Shown: positions 17,220 through 26,622 of the stretch, in pieces
How the letters are laid out: each line of letters starts with the position of its first letter
Position numbering within the stretch: position 1 is the first letter of the stretch
Assembly (NCBI RefSeq): GCF_020733705.1
Contig: NZ_JAJFZM010000001.1
Location: 558,001 to 622,000, forward strand
Length of the DNA: 64,000 nt
Source: Nocardia australiensis
GTDB taxonomy: Bacteria; Actinomycetota; Actinomycetes; Mycobacteriales; Mycobacteriaceae
Reading direction: 5' to 3'
Notes under the pieces: model-generated
Databases searched by the model: none
Told to the model about the DNA's origin: nothing
What the model saw: the letters and a program-made list of their open reading frames with translations, nothing else
Made by a program: the position numbers and the translations under genes

Positions 17220-17807
17220 TCACGGAATCGTCAGAACCTGGCCGACGCCGATCACGTCCGGGTTGTCGATGCCGCTGGCGTTCGCAATCTCGTGGTAGCG
17301 GTTGCCGTCGCCGTAGAAGCGCTCGGCTACGGCCCACAGGGTGTCACCCGGCTCGACGACGTAGGTCTGCGCCGCCGGGGCGGGCGGCGGGGGCGGCACC
17401 TCTTCGGCGATCGGCTCGGCGACCGGCTCGGCGACCGGCTCGGCAGCCACGACTTCCTCGACGATGATCGGGGTGTCGGTATGGGTGCCCGACGCCCACA
17501 GCGCGCTGCCGTCGGTGCCGTAGAGCACCACATTGCGGTCTGCCTGCACAGTCAGCCGGTCGGCTTCCCGGCCATTGGTCTCGGACGCCCAGGCCGCGTC
17601 TTCGCCCTTGTAGAGCACAAAGTTGCCGTCCGGCTGCAGGACCGCCCGCTGAACTCCCTGATTGTGAGTCTGGGTGGCCCACACGACATTTCCATCCGGC
17701 TCCGACAACACCAGGTTGCCATCCTCTTGCAGGGTGAGGGTGTAAGCACCGCCAACCAGAGTCTGGCCGATCCCGAGTTCTTCACCTACGCGCAGCGTGT
17801 CGCCCAC
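17220..17807 (-). CDS. B-type (mannose-binding) lectin with C-terminal LysM domain
   Basis: The GTG at 17807, preceded by GAAAGGAAG, gives 195 residues. Residues 1-110 are a bulb-type lectin with three QxDxNxVxY-like sites: LQEDGNLVLS, LQPDGNFVLY and VQADRNVVLY. A Pro/Glu-rich linker with VAEPVAEPIAEE repeats follows. The C-terminal LysM domain (YVVEPGDTLWAVAERFYGDG to VGQVLTIP) binds peptidoglycan or other GlcNAc polymers. There is no classical signal peptide, so the export route is unclear. The architecture suggests a glycan-binding protein held on the cell wall; bacteriocin-like lectins share the N-terminal fold. It is single and divergent from a lipoprotein gene. Confidence 0.88.
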   Translation of the reverse strand: MGDTLRVGEELGIGQTLVGGAYTLTLQEDGNLVLSEPDGNVVWATQTHNQGVQRAVLQPDGNFVLYKGEDAAWASETNGREADRLTVQADRNVVLYGTDGSALWASGTHTDTPIIVEEVVAAEPVAEPVAEPIAEEVPPPPPAPAAQTYVVEPGDTLWAVAERFYGDGNRYHEIANASGIDNPDVIGVGQVLTIP

Positions 17808-18068
17808 GTTCTTCCTTTCAAAAAGTAACTGTGCCAAGCATCCGATCTCGATGCCCGCCATAACGCCGTGACGGGCATCGGGGCCTAATCTACTGCCCGC
17901 TCAACTCGCACATAGGCATTACGCGCACGGTTCGCCGAAAGTTCACTGTGTGTGCTTCATCGCTGTGTTGGATTGCCGCACAATGGGTACGGATATATGC
18001 CTGGGTAGCTGCGCGCGCCGTCGCGGCGGTTCGCCCGCGCCGGGGAAGGGTCAACTAGGGTGGTGCCC

Positions 18069-18536
18069 ATGTACCGGATGTCGAGCGCACGCACTGTTGC
18101 CGCTGCCGCGGCCATTATGTTGGTCGGTCTCGCCGTCGCGGGCTGCGGCAGCTCCGAAGATGGTGCCGCACAAGAGAACACGACAACATCGGCGACGAAG
18201 ACGGCACCGGCGACGCCGGTGGAGGATACCGGCGGCAACTCGGGCCAGCTGTTCGTCGCCGATCCCACCATTGTCGGGGCGCATCCGATTCCGTTCACCT
18301 CATGGACCCGGGTCGCCGACGATCGGATAGCGGTGAATTTCCAGACCGGTTCGCCCGAATGCTACGGCGTGGATGCCACCGCGACGGAAACCGATACGAC
18401 CGTCACCATCGAGCTGCGTTCCGGCACGCGCGCCGACGCGGTCGGCCGGATGTGCACGATGATCGCGGTATTCGGCACACTCGAGGTGCCGTTGAAGGCA
18501 CCGCTGGGCGATCGACAGGTCCTAAGTGCCGCATAG
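18069..18536 (+). CDS. Putative lipoprotein of unknown function
   Basis: A 155-aa protein with a lipoprotein signal peptide: short basic start MYRMSSAR, hydrophobic run TVAAAAAIMLVGLAV and lipobox AVAGC. A Thr/Ala-rich linker follows, then a ~95-residue globular region with two cysteines (SPECYGVDA; GRMCTMIAV) likely to form a disulfide. I do not recognise the domain. An in-frame GTG three or two codons upstream is an alternative start. It is monocistronic, ending at a bidirectional terminator shared with purH. Confidence 0.8.
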   Translation: MYRMSSARTVAAAAAIMLVGLAVAGCGSSEDGAAQENTTTSATKTAPATPVEDTGGNSGQLFVADPTIVGAHPIPFTSWTRVADDRIAVNFQTGSPECYGVDATATETDTTVTIELRSGTRADAVGRMCTMIAVFGTLEVPLKAPLGDRQVLSAA

Positions 18537-18565
18537 CGACTGAAAGGCCTTCCGCGACAACGTCA

Positions 18566-18607
18566 AACGCCATCTCGGATCCGGCCGGTGGCCGCCGAGA
18601 TGGCGTT
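18566..18607. terminator. Bidirectional terminator between lipoprotein gene and purH
   Basis: AACGCCATCTCGG (18566-18578) pairs perfectly with CCGAGATGGCGTT (18595-18607). It lies between convergent stops and can serve both. Confidence 0.8.
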
Positions 18608-18629
18608 CGAGGTTGGTGACTTCGGTGAC

Positions 18630-20201
18630 TCAGTGCGCGAAGTGACGGGATCCGGTGAGGTACAGGGTCACTCCCGCGGCCCGAGCCAGGTCGACGGTGT
18701 CCTGGTCGCGGACTGAACCGCCCGGCTGCACGATGGCACGGATGCCCGCCGCGATGAGCTGTTGCGGACCGTCGGAGAACGGGAAGAAAGCGTCCGAGGC
18801 GGCGACCGAACCCTTGGCGCGGTCACCGGCCCGCTGCACGGCCAGACCCACCGCGTCGACCCGATTGACCTGTCCCATTCCGACACCGACCGAAGCGCCG
18901 TCATGTGCCAGCAGGATCGCGTTCGACTTCACGGCACGGCAAGCGCGCCAAGCGAATTCGAGATCCGCGAGGGTGTCGGCATCGGCGGCCTCGCCGGCCA
19001 CCAGCGTCCAGTTCTCCGGATCGTCACCGGCCGCGTCCAGAATGTCGCGCTGCTGTAGCAGGGCGCCGCCGCTGATCGGACGCAACTCGGCTCCGGCCCG
19101 CTGCGGCGGCGCGGCGACCAGGATGCGCACGTTCTTCTTGCGCTGCAACACCTCTACCGCGCCATCGGCGTAGGACGGCGCGACGATCACCTCGGTGAAG
19201 ATCTCGGCGACCTGTTCGGCCATCTCGACGGTGACCGTACGGTTCGCCGCGATCACCCCGCCGTACGCGCTGACCGGATCACACGCGTGCGCTTTGCGAT
19301 GAGCCTCGGCGATATCGTCGCCTATCGCGATGCCACAGGGGTTGGCGTGCTTGATGATTGCGACCGTCGGGGCGGTGTGGTCGTGGGCGGCCCGCCAGGC
19401 CGCGTCCGCGTCGGTGTAGTTGTTGTACGACATTTCCTTGCCGTGCAACTGCTGTGCCTGCGCGAGTCCGACACCACCGTCATGGGTGTACAGCGCGGCG
19501 GCCTGATGCGGGTTCTCGCCGTAGCGCAACACCGCCGCCCGCTCCCAGGTGCCACCGAGCCAGCCGGGGAACTGGACGCCGGCGGGCGCGGGTGCGGCGG
19601 TGGCCGGAACCCGCACGCTGGTCATCCAGCTCGCGACCGCGACGTCATAGCTTGCGGTGTGCTGAAAAGCCTTGGCCGCCAACGCGGTCCGCTCGGCGAG
19701 GGTGAAGCCGCCGGACCCCACCGCAGCGAGTACGTCACCGTAGTCGCCGCTGTCGACGACGACGGCGACCGACGGATGGTTTTTGGCGGCGGCGCGCACC
19801 ATGGACGGCCCGCCGATGTCGATCTGCTCGACACACTCGTCGTGGCTCGCGCCGGAGGCCACGGTCTCGGTGAACGGATACAGGTTCACCACGACCAGCT
19901 GGAATGCCTCGACCCCGAGCTCGACCAACTGGTCGACGTGCTCGGCCTTGCGGGTATCGGCGAGGATGCCCGCGTGCACCCGCGGATGCAGCGTCTTCAC
20001 TCGGCCATCGAGAGTTTCGGGAAAACCGGTCAGGTCCTCGACCTTGGTGACCGGGATACCCGCGTCGGCGATCTTGCCTGCCGTCGACCCGGTCGACACC
20101 AGCTCGATGCCCGCGCCGTGCAGTCCGCTCGCGAGCTCGACGAGCCCGGTCTTGTCGTAGACGCTGACCAATGCCCGTTTAATCGTCTTGCGGTCACTCA
20201 C
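18630..20201 (-). CDS. purH: Bifunctional AICAR formyltransferase / IMP cyclohydrolase
   Basis: The 523-aa enzyme catalyses the last two steps of IMP synthesis. The N-terminal cyclohydrolase (MGS-like) part has [24 protein letters not shown] and [16 protein letters not shown]. The transformylase part has [23 protein letters not shown] and IKHANPCG, including the catalytic Lys-His. Length is normal. The ATG overlaps the purN stop by four bases, so purN-purH is a coupled operon as in mycobacteria. Confidence 0.97.
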   Translation of the reverse strand: MSDRKTIKRALVSVYDKTGLVELASGLHGAGIELVSTGSTAGKIADAGIPVTKVEDLTGFPETLDGRVKTLHPRVHAGILADTRKAEHVDQLVELGVEAFQLVVVNLYPFTETVASGASHDECVEQIDIGGPSMVRAAAKNHPSVAVVVDSGDYGDVLAAVGSGGFTLAERTALAAKAFQHTASYDVAVASWMTSVRVPATAAPAPAGVQFPGWLGGTWERAAVLRYGENPHQAAALYTHDGGVGLAQAQQLHGKEMSYNNYTDADAAWRAAHDHTAPTVAIIKHANPCGIAIGDDIAEAHRKAHACDPVSAYGGVIAANRTVTVEMAEQVAEIFTEVIVAPSYADGAVEVLQRKKNVRILVAAPPQRAGAELRPISGGALLQQRDILDAAGDDPENWTLVAGEAADADTLADLEFAWRACRAVKSNAILLAHDGASVGVGMGQVNRVDAVGLAVQRAGDRAKGSVAASDAFFPFSDGPQQLIAAGIRAIVQPGGSVRDQDTVDLARAAGVTLYLTGSRHFAH

Positions 20202-20830
20202 CGGAGAACTCGCTCATCTGGGATAACTGCCTTTCGTCCGTCGGAGACAATGCCTCTGGTGGCGACGGCGGCGACAACCTCCGCCAACAACCGTCGCTCG
20301 ACAATCTTGATGCGCTCATGCAGGGTGGCCTCGTCGTCGTCCTCGCGCACAACAACCGCCTCCTGCGCGAGGATCGGCCCGGTGTCGACGCCGGTATCGA
20401 CCAGGTGCACCGTCGATCCGGTCACCCGTACGCCGTAGGCGAGCGCGTCCCGCACCCCGTGCGCACCCGGGAAAGCGGGTAGTAGCGCCGGATGGGTATT
20501 GATAATCCGGCCGCCGAAGCGGGCCATGAAGGTAGGGCCGAGAATCTTCATGAAGCCGGCCGAGACAATCAGATCGGGCTGATAGGCGGAGACGGCGTCG
20601 GTCAGCGCCACATCCCAGGCGGCGCGGTCCGGAAAGTCTTTCAACGCCACCCGGAAGCCCGGGATACCGGCGGCGGCGGCATGCTCGGTGGCCGCGCAGA
20701 CCCGGTCGACGCCGACGGCGGCAATGGTCGCCGGATAGCCGGGCGCGGCGGCGGCGTCTATGAGCGCGCGCAATAGCGACCCGGTACCGGAGGCCAGCAC
20801 GACGACGGTGGCCGGCGCCGTGGTGGGCAC
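20198..20830 (-). CDS. purN: Phosphoribosylglycinamide formyltransferase
   Basis: The 210-aa GART uses 10-formyl-THF to formylate GAR in purine synthesis. Motifs: [13 protein letters not shown] (phosphate loop), [10 protein letters not shown], catalytic Asn and His in [14 protein letters not shown], and Asp in [10 protein letters not shown]. Length is typical. It is followed directly by purH and preceded by perM at 100 bases. Confidence 0.96.
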   Translation of the reverse strand: MPTTAPATVVVLASGTGSLLRALIDAAAAPGYPATIAAVGVDRVCAATEHAAAAGIPGFRVALKDFPDRAAWDVALTDAVSAYQPDLIVSAGFMKILGPTFMARFGGRIINTHPALLPAFPGAHGVRDALAYGVRVTGSTVHLVDTGVDTGPILAQEAVVVREDDDEATLHERIKIVERRLLAEVVAAVATRGIVSDGRKAVIPDERVLR

Positions 20831-20929
20831 CCATTGAGCATGCGGGGACGTCAGCGCTCTACTCCTGCGTGTCGGTCGAAGCCGGTTCGGTCGAAAAGGC
20901 GAGGCGGTGCAACACCGCCGCTATAGAGC

Positions 20930-22543
20930 CTAACGACCGTCCACCGGGTCACTTTCGGGCAGGTCCGCCTCGACCACTTCGGCATCGACGATGTCGGGGA
21001 TGGTGTCGCCGCTGGACGTAGAACCGGTCACCGCGAGAGCGGGCTGTTCCTCGACCAGTTCACCGTCGAGCTCCACCTCGAGGTCGGGACCGTGGTAGTC
21101 CTCGTAGTCGTCGTAATAGCCGTCGTCGTCGGCGTATTCGTCCTCTTCGTACTCGTCATCGGCATATTCGGCGTCGACGTATTCGTCATCGTGGGCGTCG
21201 TCCGCGTAGTCGTCGTCCTCTTCGTATTCGGTGACGGGCGCGCCTACCGGAACCAAGAACAAACGCGCGAACACCAGCCCCACATAGCCCGTGATCGCCA
21301 GCCACGCGAAAGTCACCACCGCGAAGACCGGCAGGTCGAGACCGACGTGCCCGAACGTGCCGAGGGCGCCGCCAGCGAACGCGCCGAGCACAGTGAGAAT
21401 CACGGCGGCCAGACCGGCCGAGGTCAGTGTTGCCCACGGCGCGGTGATCCGATCCGACGAGGTCCGGGCACTGTCGATACCACCGAGCACCCCGACCGCC
21501 GCCGGAATCACCAACAATATCGGCCACCACCACGATGCGGGACCGGTCGGCAATGCCGCCAGCACCGGTACCGCCGGAATCGGCCCACCGACAACGGAAA
21601 ACACCCCTACTGAGGCGTCGCCGAACTGCGCGCCGGAGCCGACAAGCACCCCGACCGCCTGGATCGCCACGTTCGGTAGATAGGCCAGCGAGAGCAGCGT
21701 CAGCCCGAGAACCCCGGCCACATCGCCCGCGGCCTGATAGCTGTCACCGATACGCGACCAATGCGCGAAGAACGACACGACGGTGACCGCAGTCGCGCCG
21801 ACCAGCAGACGAAGCACCGCCCGGCCCGCGCCGAAGGTGCCCGAAATCGCCCAGCTGGGCATCCGGAGCAGGGTGAACACTCGCCGCCGGTTACGACTGG
21901 CGATCCCGCAGGCCGCAGCGACCAGATGCAGGCAGCCGACCCAGCCGAAGGCAACGAGGGTGTTCGGCGGCTGTAACGCGATAACGCCGGAGGCATCCTC
22001 GGCGACCGCCAGGCACACCGCGGTGATCAGCAGCGGACCGCCGAGTGCGGCGCCGAAGATCCATCCGAGATCGGCGCGGGAGCTATCGGGTTCGACCGCG
22101 CGGGCGCATTCGCGGCCGGTCAACCAGACCAGCAGGCCGGTCGGCAGCAGCGGCAGCAGGCCGAGTGAAGTCTTACCGATGACCAGCGGAACCTGGTGTA
22201 CCGCAAGCCAACCCGCGGCGATCGCACCGGAGGCGCCAGCCAGATTACTGCCGGACGCAAGCAGAGTGGCGAGCACGATCACGATCACGGCGGTGAGCGC
22301 GAAGGCTGTCGGACGGGCGGCGACCAGTACCAGCACCCGGGCCCGCTCCGGGGTCAGGGAGAGAAATCCGGCGTCGTCGCCATCGCCAGGAGCCGGGTGC
22401 CCGCGTCGCGGCTTTTGCGTCGGGGTCGGTCCGGCGTTGCGCGACCGGTCCCGATCGACACCATACTGGCTGCGCGCCGAGGCATCCGGGGCGCCGCGGG
22501 ACCTGGAGGCCCGGCGAACAAGGGAGGATCTCGGGGAGCTCAT
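20930..22543 (-). CDS. perM: PerM-like integral membrane protein (DUF6350)
   Basis: A 537-aa protein with an Arg/Ser-rich cytoplasmic N-terminus (~75 aa), about eight to ten membrane helices to ~residue 425, and an unusually acidic Asp/Glu/Tyr tail (repeats such as DDEYVDAEYADDEYEEDEYA). Position between the DUF5336 gene and purN matches Rv0955 (PerM), which in M. tuberculosis supports cell division and persistence under stress, reportedly through the divisome protein FtsB. The acidic tail is longer than I would expect; its function is unknown. Start at 22543 has GAGCTC but no strong ribosome site. Confidence 0.88.
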   Translation of the reverse strand: MSSPRSSLVRRASRSRGAPDASARSQYGVDRDRSRNAGPTPTQKPRRGHPAPGDGDDAGFLSLTPERARVLVLVAARPTAFALTAVIVIVLATLLASGSNLAGASGAIAAGWLAVHQVPLVIGKTSLGLLPLLPTGLLVWLTGRECARAVEPDSSRADLGWIFGAALGGPLLITAVCLAVAEDASGVIALQPPNTLVAFGWVGCLHLVAAACGIASRNRRRVFTLLRMPSWAISGTFGAGRAVLRLLVGATAVTVVSFFAHWSRIGDSYQAAGDVAGVLGLTLLSLAYLPNVAIQAVGVLVGSGAQFGDASVGVFSVVGGPIPAVPVLAALPTGPASWWWPILLVIPAAVGVLGGIDSARTSSDRITAPWATLTSAGLAAVILTVLGAFAGGALGTFGHVGLDLPVFAVVTFAWLAITGYVGLVFARLFLVPVGAPVTEYEEDDDYADDAHDDEYVDAEYADDEYEEDEYADDDGYYDDYEDYHGPDLEVELDGELVEEQPALAVTGSTSSGDTIPDIVDAEVVEADLPESDPVDGR

Positions 22544-22646
22544 AGAAATTCAGCGTGGCAGCTCTCCCGGCACGAGCGGGTCAGGCGCGCCGCAAGGAAT
22601 CGGGCGCTACGCGGGCCTCGCGCCCGCGCCGGAAGAGCGGCGAGAC

Positions 22647-23747
22647 TTACTTGTTGTCGTCCGAAGGACGGAACGCCTGGGTGGCATCCGAGGCCGGATC
22701 CGAACCCTGTTCGGTACCGAAGGGCTGCCCCGGCTGGCCCGGCTGCCCGGACTGCGCGGGCTGGCCCTGACCGTAGCCCGGCGCACCATAGGGCTGGCCG
22801 GACTGCGCACCACCGAAGTGCTGGGTGGCGCTCTCATCCGGTCGCGGCTGCGCACCGCTGGCGGCGCCGTAAGGCGAACCCTGCTGTGCCGCACCGTAAC
22901 CGGGCTGCTGTCCGTAGGGCTGCTGCTGGCCGTAACTCTGGCCCGGCTGACCCAGCCCTGGCTGGACCTGACCATAGGAGGGCTGCCCCTGACCGTAGGT
23001 CGGCTGCTGCGACTGGTACTGCGGCCCGGTCGCACTGCCGTAGCTCGGCTGCTGGCCGTAATTCTGACCCGGCTGACTCTGACCGTAGCCGGGCTGTCCC
23101 GGCTGGCCCTGACCGAACGCGGCCTGCTGGCCACCGAACAACGGCTGCTGCTGCGACTGTCCGTAACCGCCCTGACCGAAACCGCTCGGCGGGGCCTGCG
23201 GGGCTGCGGGCTTCGGGGCGGGCATGGTCAGGATTCCCGCCTCGAAAAGCACTGCGGCAATCGCGATGGCGGCCTGCACGAACGCGAGGAAGAGCACCAC
23301 GTAGGCGCCCCACTTCAGCTGAACGTCATCGGACAGGTTGAACGACTGGAACACCAGCCCGAAGAATCCGGCAACCGAGGCCGCGGCCGCGGCGCCGGTC
23401 CAGCTCTGCTTGGGCAGCAGCGTCAAACCCGCGAGCAGGCCGCCGAGCAGCAGCAGCGCCAGCAGGCTGGTCAGCGGGACCTCGAACGAATTCGCGCTCT
23501 CGCCCGCGAGTTCGGCGCCGGTGAGCGGGTTGACCGCCTCCCGCGCACCGTAGGGCAGGAACCCGAGCAGGAAGTTGAGCACGCCGAGCACGGCGACACC
23601 CGCTACCAGATAGAACGACAGTCCTTTCGCGTCGGCGCCCGACGTACTCGACTCGGTGCCGGTACTACCCGCCGACTGGCCGAGGCTGGAAGGTGCGGAA
23701 GGTGTCGCGGGTGTGTTGTACCCGGAGCCCCCGGTCGGGTAGGACAT
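22647..23747 (-). CDS. DUF5336 membrane protein (34-kDa antigen family, Rv0954-like)
   Basis: A 366-aa protein with a Ser/Gly/Thr-rich N-terminus, four membrane helices between residues ~45 and 195 (LSFYLVAGVAVLGVLNFLLG first; VVLFLAFVQAAIAIAAVLFE last), then a ~170-residue tail rich in Gln, Gly, Pro and Tyr with many degenerate GYGQ / GQPG repeats. The family and the slot next to perM match M. tuberculosis Rv0954, linked there to the cell-division network. The low-complexity tail looks disordered. Start MSYPTGGSGYN at 23747 follows AGGAGAC. Confidence 0.9.
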   Translation of the reverse strand: MSYPTGGSGYNTPATPSAPSSLGQSAGSTGTESSTSGADAKGLSFYLVAGVAVLGVLNFLLGFLPYGAREAVNPLTGAELAGESANSFEVPLTSLLALLLLGGLLAGLTLLPKQSWTGAAAAASVAGFFGLVFQSFNLSDDVQLKWGAYVVLFLAFVQAAIAIAAVLFEAGILTMPAPKPAAPQAPPSGFGQGGYGQSQQQPLFGGQQAAFGQGQPGQPGYGQSQPGQNYGQQPSYGSATGPQYQSQQPTYGQGQPSYGQVQPGLGQPGQSYGQQQPYGQQPGYGAAQQGSPYGAASGAQPRPDESATQHFGGAQSGQPYGAPGYGQGQPAQSGQPGQPGQPFGTEQGSDPASDATQAFRPSDDNK

Positions 23748-23926
23748 GTCGTCGTCTCCTAGGTCGAGTCGTACGTTTCAGCAGAATCCCACTTGACGCT
23801 ACTGCACTCACTGTCCCAGGTCATCCTTAACAAACCCCCCAGACAGGGTGAACCCGCCCCGACACGCCTGGTATAGCCGACAGTCCCGACTCCATAACGA
23901 TTCGCCTGAGGACAACGGAAATACGA

Positions 23927-23965
23927 CGAAGGCCGCCTCCTGAATGCTCGAGGAGGCGGCCTTCG
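23927..23965 (-). terminator. Terminator downstream of sucD
   Basis: CGAAGGCCGCCTCC (23927-23940) and GGAGGCGGCCTTCG (23952-23965) form a perfect 14-bp stem with an 11-base loop, 15 bases past the sucD stop. Confidence 0.85.
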
Positions 23966-23980
23966 CCGTCAGCCGGTGAA

Positions 23981-24895
23981 TCAGGCGGTGATGCTTGCCG
24001 TTTCCAAGATTTCGCGCGCCAGCGCGGCAGTCTCGGACGGTGTCTTGCCGACCTTGACGCCTGCGGCTTCCAGTGCGTCCTTCTTGGCCTGGGCGGTACC
24101 GGCCGAACCGGATACGATGGCGCCCGCGTGGCCCATGGTCTTGCCCTCGGGTGCGGTGAAGCCCGCGACGTAGCCGACGACCGGCTTGGTGACGTTGGCC
24201 TTGATGTAAGCCGCGGCCCGCTCCTCGGCGTCGCCGCCGATCTCGCCGATCATCACGATCAGCTTGGTCTCCGGGTCCTTCTCGAACGCCTCGATGGCGT
24301 CGATGTGGGTGGTGCCGATGACCGGGTCGCCGCCGATGCCGATGGCGGTGGAGAAACCGAAGTCGCGCAGCTCGAACATCATCTGGTAGGTCAGAGTGCC
24401 GGACTTCGACACCAGACCGACCGGGCCCTTGCCGGTGATGTTGGCCGGGGTGATGCCGACCAGCGACTCACCGGGGGTGATGATGCCGGGGCAGTTCGGG
24501 CCGATGATCCGGGTCTTGTTGCCCTTCTCGACGTTGTAGGCCCACGCATACGCGGTGTCCTGCACCGGGATGCCCTCGGTGATGACCACCAGCAGCGGGA
24601 TCTCCGCGTCGATGGCCTCGATGATGGCGTCCTTGGCGAACTTCGGCGGGACGAACGCGATGGAGACATCGGCGCCGGTTTCCTTGATGGCCTCGGCGAC
24701 ACCGCCGAACACCGGCAGCTCGACGGCGGAGCCGTCCTTGGCGGTATGCGCGACGGTGGTCCCCGCCTTGCGCGCGTTGACACCGCCGACGACCTGGGTG
24801 CCGGCCTTCAGCATCAGGGCGGTGTGCTTGGTGCCCTCGCCGCCGGTGATGCCCTGGACGATGACTTTCGAGTCCTTGTTCAGGAAGATAGACAT
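23981..24895 (-). CDS. sucD: Succinyl-CoA ligase, alpha subunit
   Basis: The 304-aa alpha subunit of the TCA-cycle enzyme interconverting succinyl-CoA and succinate with nucleotide phosphorylation. Seen: CoA-binding Rossmann start [28 protein letters not shown], the RIIGPNCPG loop, and the phosphorylated histidine in [13 protein letters not shown]. Length is typical. Twelve bases separate it from sucC. Confidence 0.97.
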   Translation of the reverse strand: MSIFLNKDSKVIVQGITGGEGTKHTALMLKAGTQVVGGVNARKAGTTVAHTAKDGSAVELPVFGGVAEAIKETGADVSIAFVPPKFAKDAIIEAIDAEIPLLVVITEGIPVQDTAYAWAYNVEKGNKTRIIGPNCPGIITPGESLVGITPANITGKGPVGLVSKSGTLTYQMMFELRDFGFSTAIGIGGDPVIGTTHIDAIEAFEKDPETKLIVMIGEIGGDAEERAAAYIKANVTKPVVGYVAGFTAPEGKTMGHAGAIVSGSAGTAQAKKDALEAAGVKVGKTPSETAALAREILETASITA

Positions 24896-24907
24896 TTCAG
24901 GTTTCCT

Positions 24908-26074
24908 TTACTTGGCCGCTGCCAGTTCGGCGGCCTTGTCGGCGCCTTCGTCCATTGTCTGCGCAAGAGTGATCAGCGGATGCGCGGCGCCGACGAGGAT
25001 CTTGCGACCCTCCTCGACCTTGTTGCCGTCGAGACGGACGACCAGCGGCTTGTTCGCCTCGGCGCCAAGGATTTCCAGCGCCTTGACAATGCCGTTGGCA
25101 ACCGCGTCACACGCGGTGATGCCACCGAAGACGTTCACGAACACGCTCTTGACCTGTGCGTCACCGAGGATGACATCGAGGCCGGCGGCCATGATCTCGG
25201 CCGAGGCGCCGCCACCGATGTCGAGGAAGTTCGCGGGCTTGACGCCGTTGTGGTTCTCACCGGCGTAGGCGACCACGTCGAGGGTGGACATGACCAGACC
25301 GGCGCCGTTGCCGATGATGCCGACCTCACCGTCGAGCTTGACGTAGTTGAGGTCGTTTTCCTTGGCCTTGAGCTCGAGCGGGTCGGTCGCGTCCTTGTCC
25401 GCGAACGCCTCGTGGTCCGGGTGGCGGAACGCAGCGTTCTCGTCGAGGGTGACCTTGCCGTCGAGGGCAAGGATCTCGTTGTCGGGGGTGCGGACGAGCG
25501 GGTTGACCTCCACCAGGGTGGCGTCTTCGCCGACGAACACCTCCCACAGCTTCTGGATGGTCACGGCCGCGGCGTCCAGCACATCGGCGGGAAGGTGGCC
25601 CTGCTCGGCGATCGAGCGGGCGAACGCGAGGTCGACACCCTCGACCGCGTCGACGGGAACCTTGGCCAGGCGCTCAGGCTTGGTCGCGGCGACCTCTTCG
25701 ATCTCCATGCCGCCTTCGACCGAGCACATGGCCAGGTAGGTGCGGTTGGAACGATCGAGCAGGAAGGAGATGTAGTACTCCTCCGCGATGTCCTTGGCTT
25801 CGGCGACAAGGATCTTCTTGGTGATATGGCCCTTGATATCCAGGCCGAGGATGTTCTGCGCGTGCGTGGACGCGTCGTCCGGGGTGGCGGCGTACTTGAC
25901 GCCACCTGCCTTACCACGACCACCGGCCTTGACCTGGGCCTTGATCATTACCGGCTTGCCGATTTCCTCCGCGATGGCGCGGGCTTCCTCGACCGTGTCC
26001 GTCACGCGGCCCTCGGACGAGGGCACTCCGTGCTTAACGAAGAGCTCCTTCGCCTGGTATTCGAAGAGATCCAT
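24908..26074 (-). CDS. sucC: Succinyl-CoA ligase [ADP/GTP-forming], beta subunit
   Basis: The 388-aa ATP-grasp subunit: [20 protein letters not shown] at the start, [19 protein letters not shown] for nucleotide binding, [20 protein letters not shown] for metal binding and IFGG-type loop [20 protein letters not shown]. It forms a dimer of dimers with SucD. GGTGAG precedes the ATG. The sucC-sucD order is the standard operon. Confidence 0.97.
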   Translation of the reverse strand: MDLFEYQAKELFVKHGVPSSEGRVTDTVEEARAIAEEIGKPVMIKAQVKAGGRGKAGGVKYAATPDDASTHAQNILGLDIKGHITKKILVAEAKDIAEEYYISFLLDRSNRTYLAMCSVEGGMEIEEVAATKPERLAKVPVDAVEGVDLAFARSIAEQGHLPADVLDAAAVTIQKLWEVFVGEDATLVEVNPLVRTPDNEILALDGKVTLDENAAFRHPDHEAFADKDATDPLELKAKENDLNYVKLDGEVGIIGNGAGLVMSTLDVVAYAGENHNGVKPANFLDIGGGASAEIMAAGLDVILGDAQVKSVFVNVFGGITACDAVANGIVKALEILGAEANKPLVVRLDGNKVEEGRKILVGAAHPLITLAQTMDEGADKAAELAAAK

Positions 26075-26499
26075 GTACTCACCATCTCGTCTGCGTTGTT
26101 ATGACAACGTCTTTGTTGGCGGCCCGACGTCGGAAGCGGGTCTGGTCGGACTCTAACCAGTCAGATGGACGGCCAAACGGCCACGTTCATCCTAAGTGGC
26201 GCAGGTCACGGGCCAATACTCAGGGTCAGAAAACCGCTGGCCAACACTACTGACAAGTAGCTTGTTGCGGTTTGCCAGGTAGGACCGCCGAACCCGGGAG
26301 GGATGCCGATCTACTACGAGCCGTCGTCGCATAGCCTCACCCGCATGCCCGTGGCGCAATGAGATATTCCCTGCCGTTACAGTGATCAATCTCATATGTT
26401 TGAAATGACACCGTGCAGCGCTTGCGGACCTCGCGATCGTTTCGTTACCGTCATGGCGGTCGATGTCACAGCACGGTCACGACTAGGAGGACGGCGAGC
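26075..26499. other. Intergenic region upstream of sucC and the M23 peptidase
   Basis: About 425 bases hold the divergent promoters. I looked for a ydaO-type (cyclic di-AMP) riboswitch, which sometimes precedes actinobacterial cell-wall hydrolase genes, and could not find its conserved elements. The 67-codon minus-strand frame at 26192-26395 has no protein-like features. Confidence 0.45.
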
Positions 26500-26622
26500 T
26501 TGACGCAGCACAGCACTCCACAGACGGAGAGCCGCTCCACAGATGATCCGTCAACGCCCCCTCCGGGTAGGCAATTCGGCACCACCAACTACTTCAGCTC
26601 TACGATGTGGCACAGCCGATGA
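26500..26622 (+). CDS. Candidate leader peptide coupled to the M23 peptidase gene
   Basis: A 40-codon frame starts at TTG 26500, with AGGAGG nine bases upstream, and encodes a Thr/Ser/Pro-rich peptide (TQHSTPQTESRSTDD, then GRQFGTTNYFSSTMWHSR). Its TGA overlaps the ATG of the peptidase gene (ATGA). The ribosome site here is far stronger than anything upstream of the peptidase start, so the leader may bring ribosomes to it. Alternatively the TTG is a misread and the frame is chance. Confidence 0.45.
   Translation: MTQHSTPQTESRSTDDPSTPPPGRQFGTTNYFSSTMWHSR

Noticed and set aside
16583..17467. Long plus-strand frame (294 codons) across the repeat block, and a 177-codon frame on the other strand
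   Set aside because: Both translate the duplicated hairpin into the same peptide twice, have odd composition, and the plus frame runs into the antisense of the lectin gene.
21783..23762. 659-codon plus-strand frame
   Set aside because: Antisense to perM and the DUF5336 gene; low-complexity mirror of their repeats.
24128..26104. 658-codon plus-strand frame
   Set aside because: Entirely antisense to sucD and sucC; a common artefact of high-GC third-position bias.
26192..26395. 67-codon minus-strand frame upstream of sucC
   Set aside because: No ribosome site, no protein-like pattern; occupies the promoter region.
26075..26499. ydaO-type riboswitch upstream of the M23 peptidase
   Set aside because: Considered because of the downstream gene type, but the conserved core sequences are not visible.
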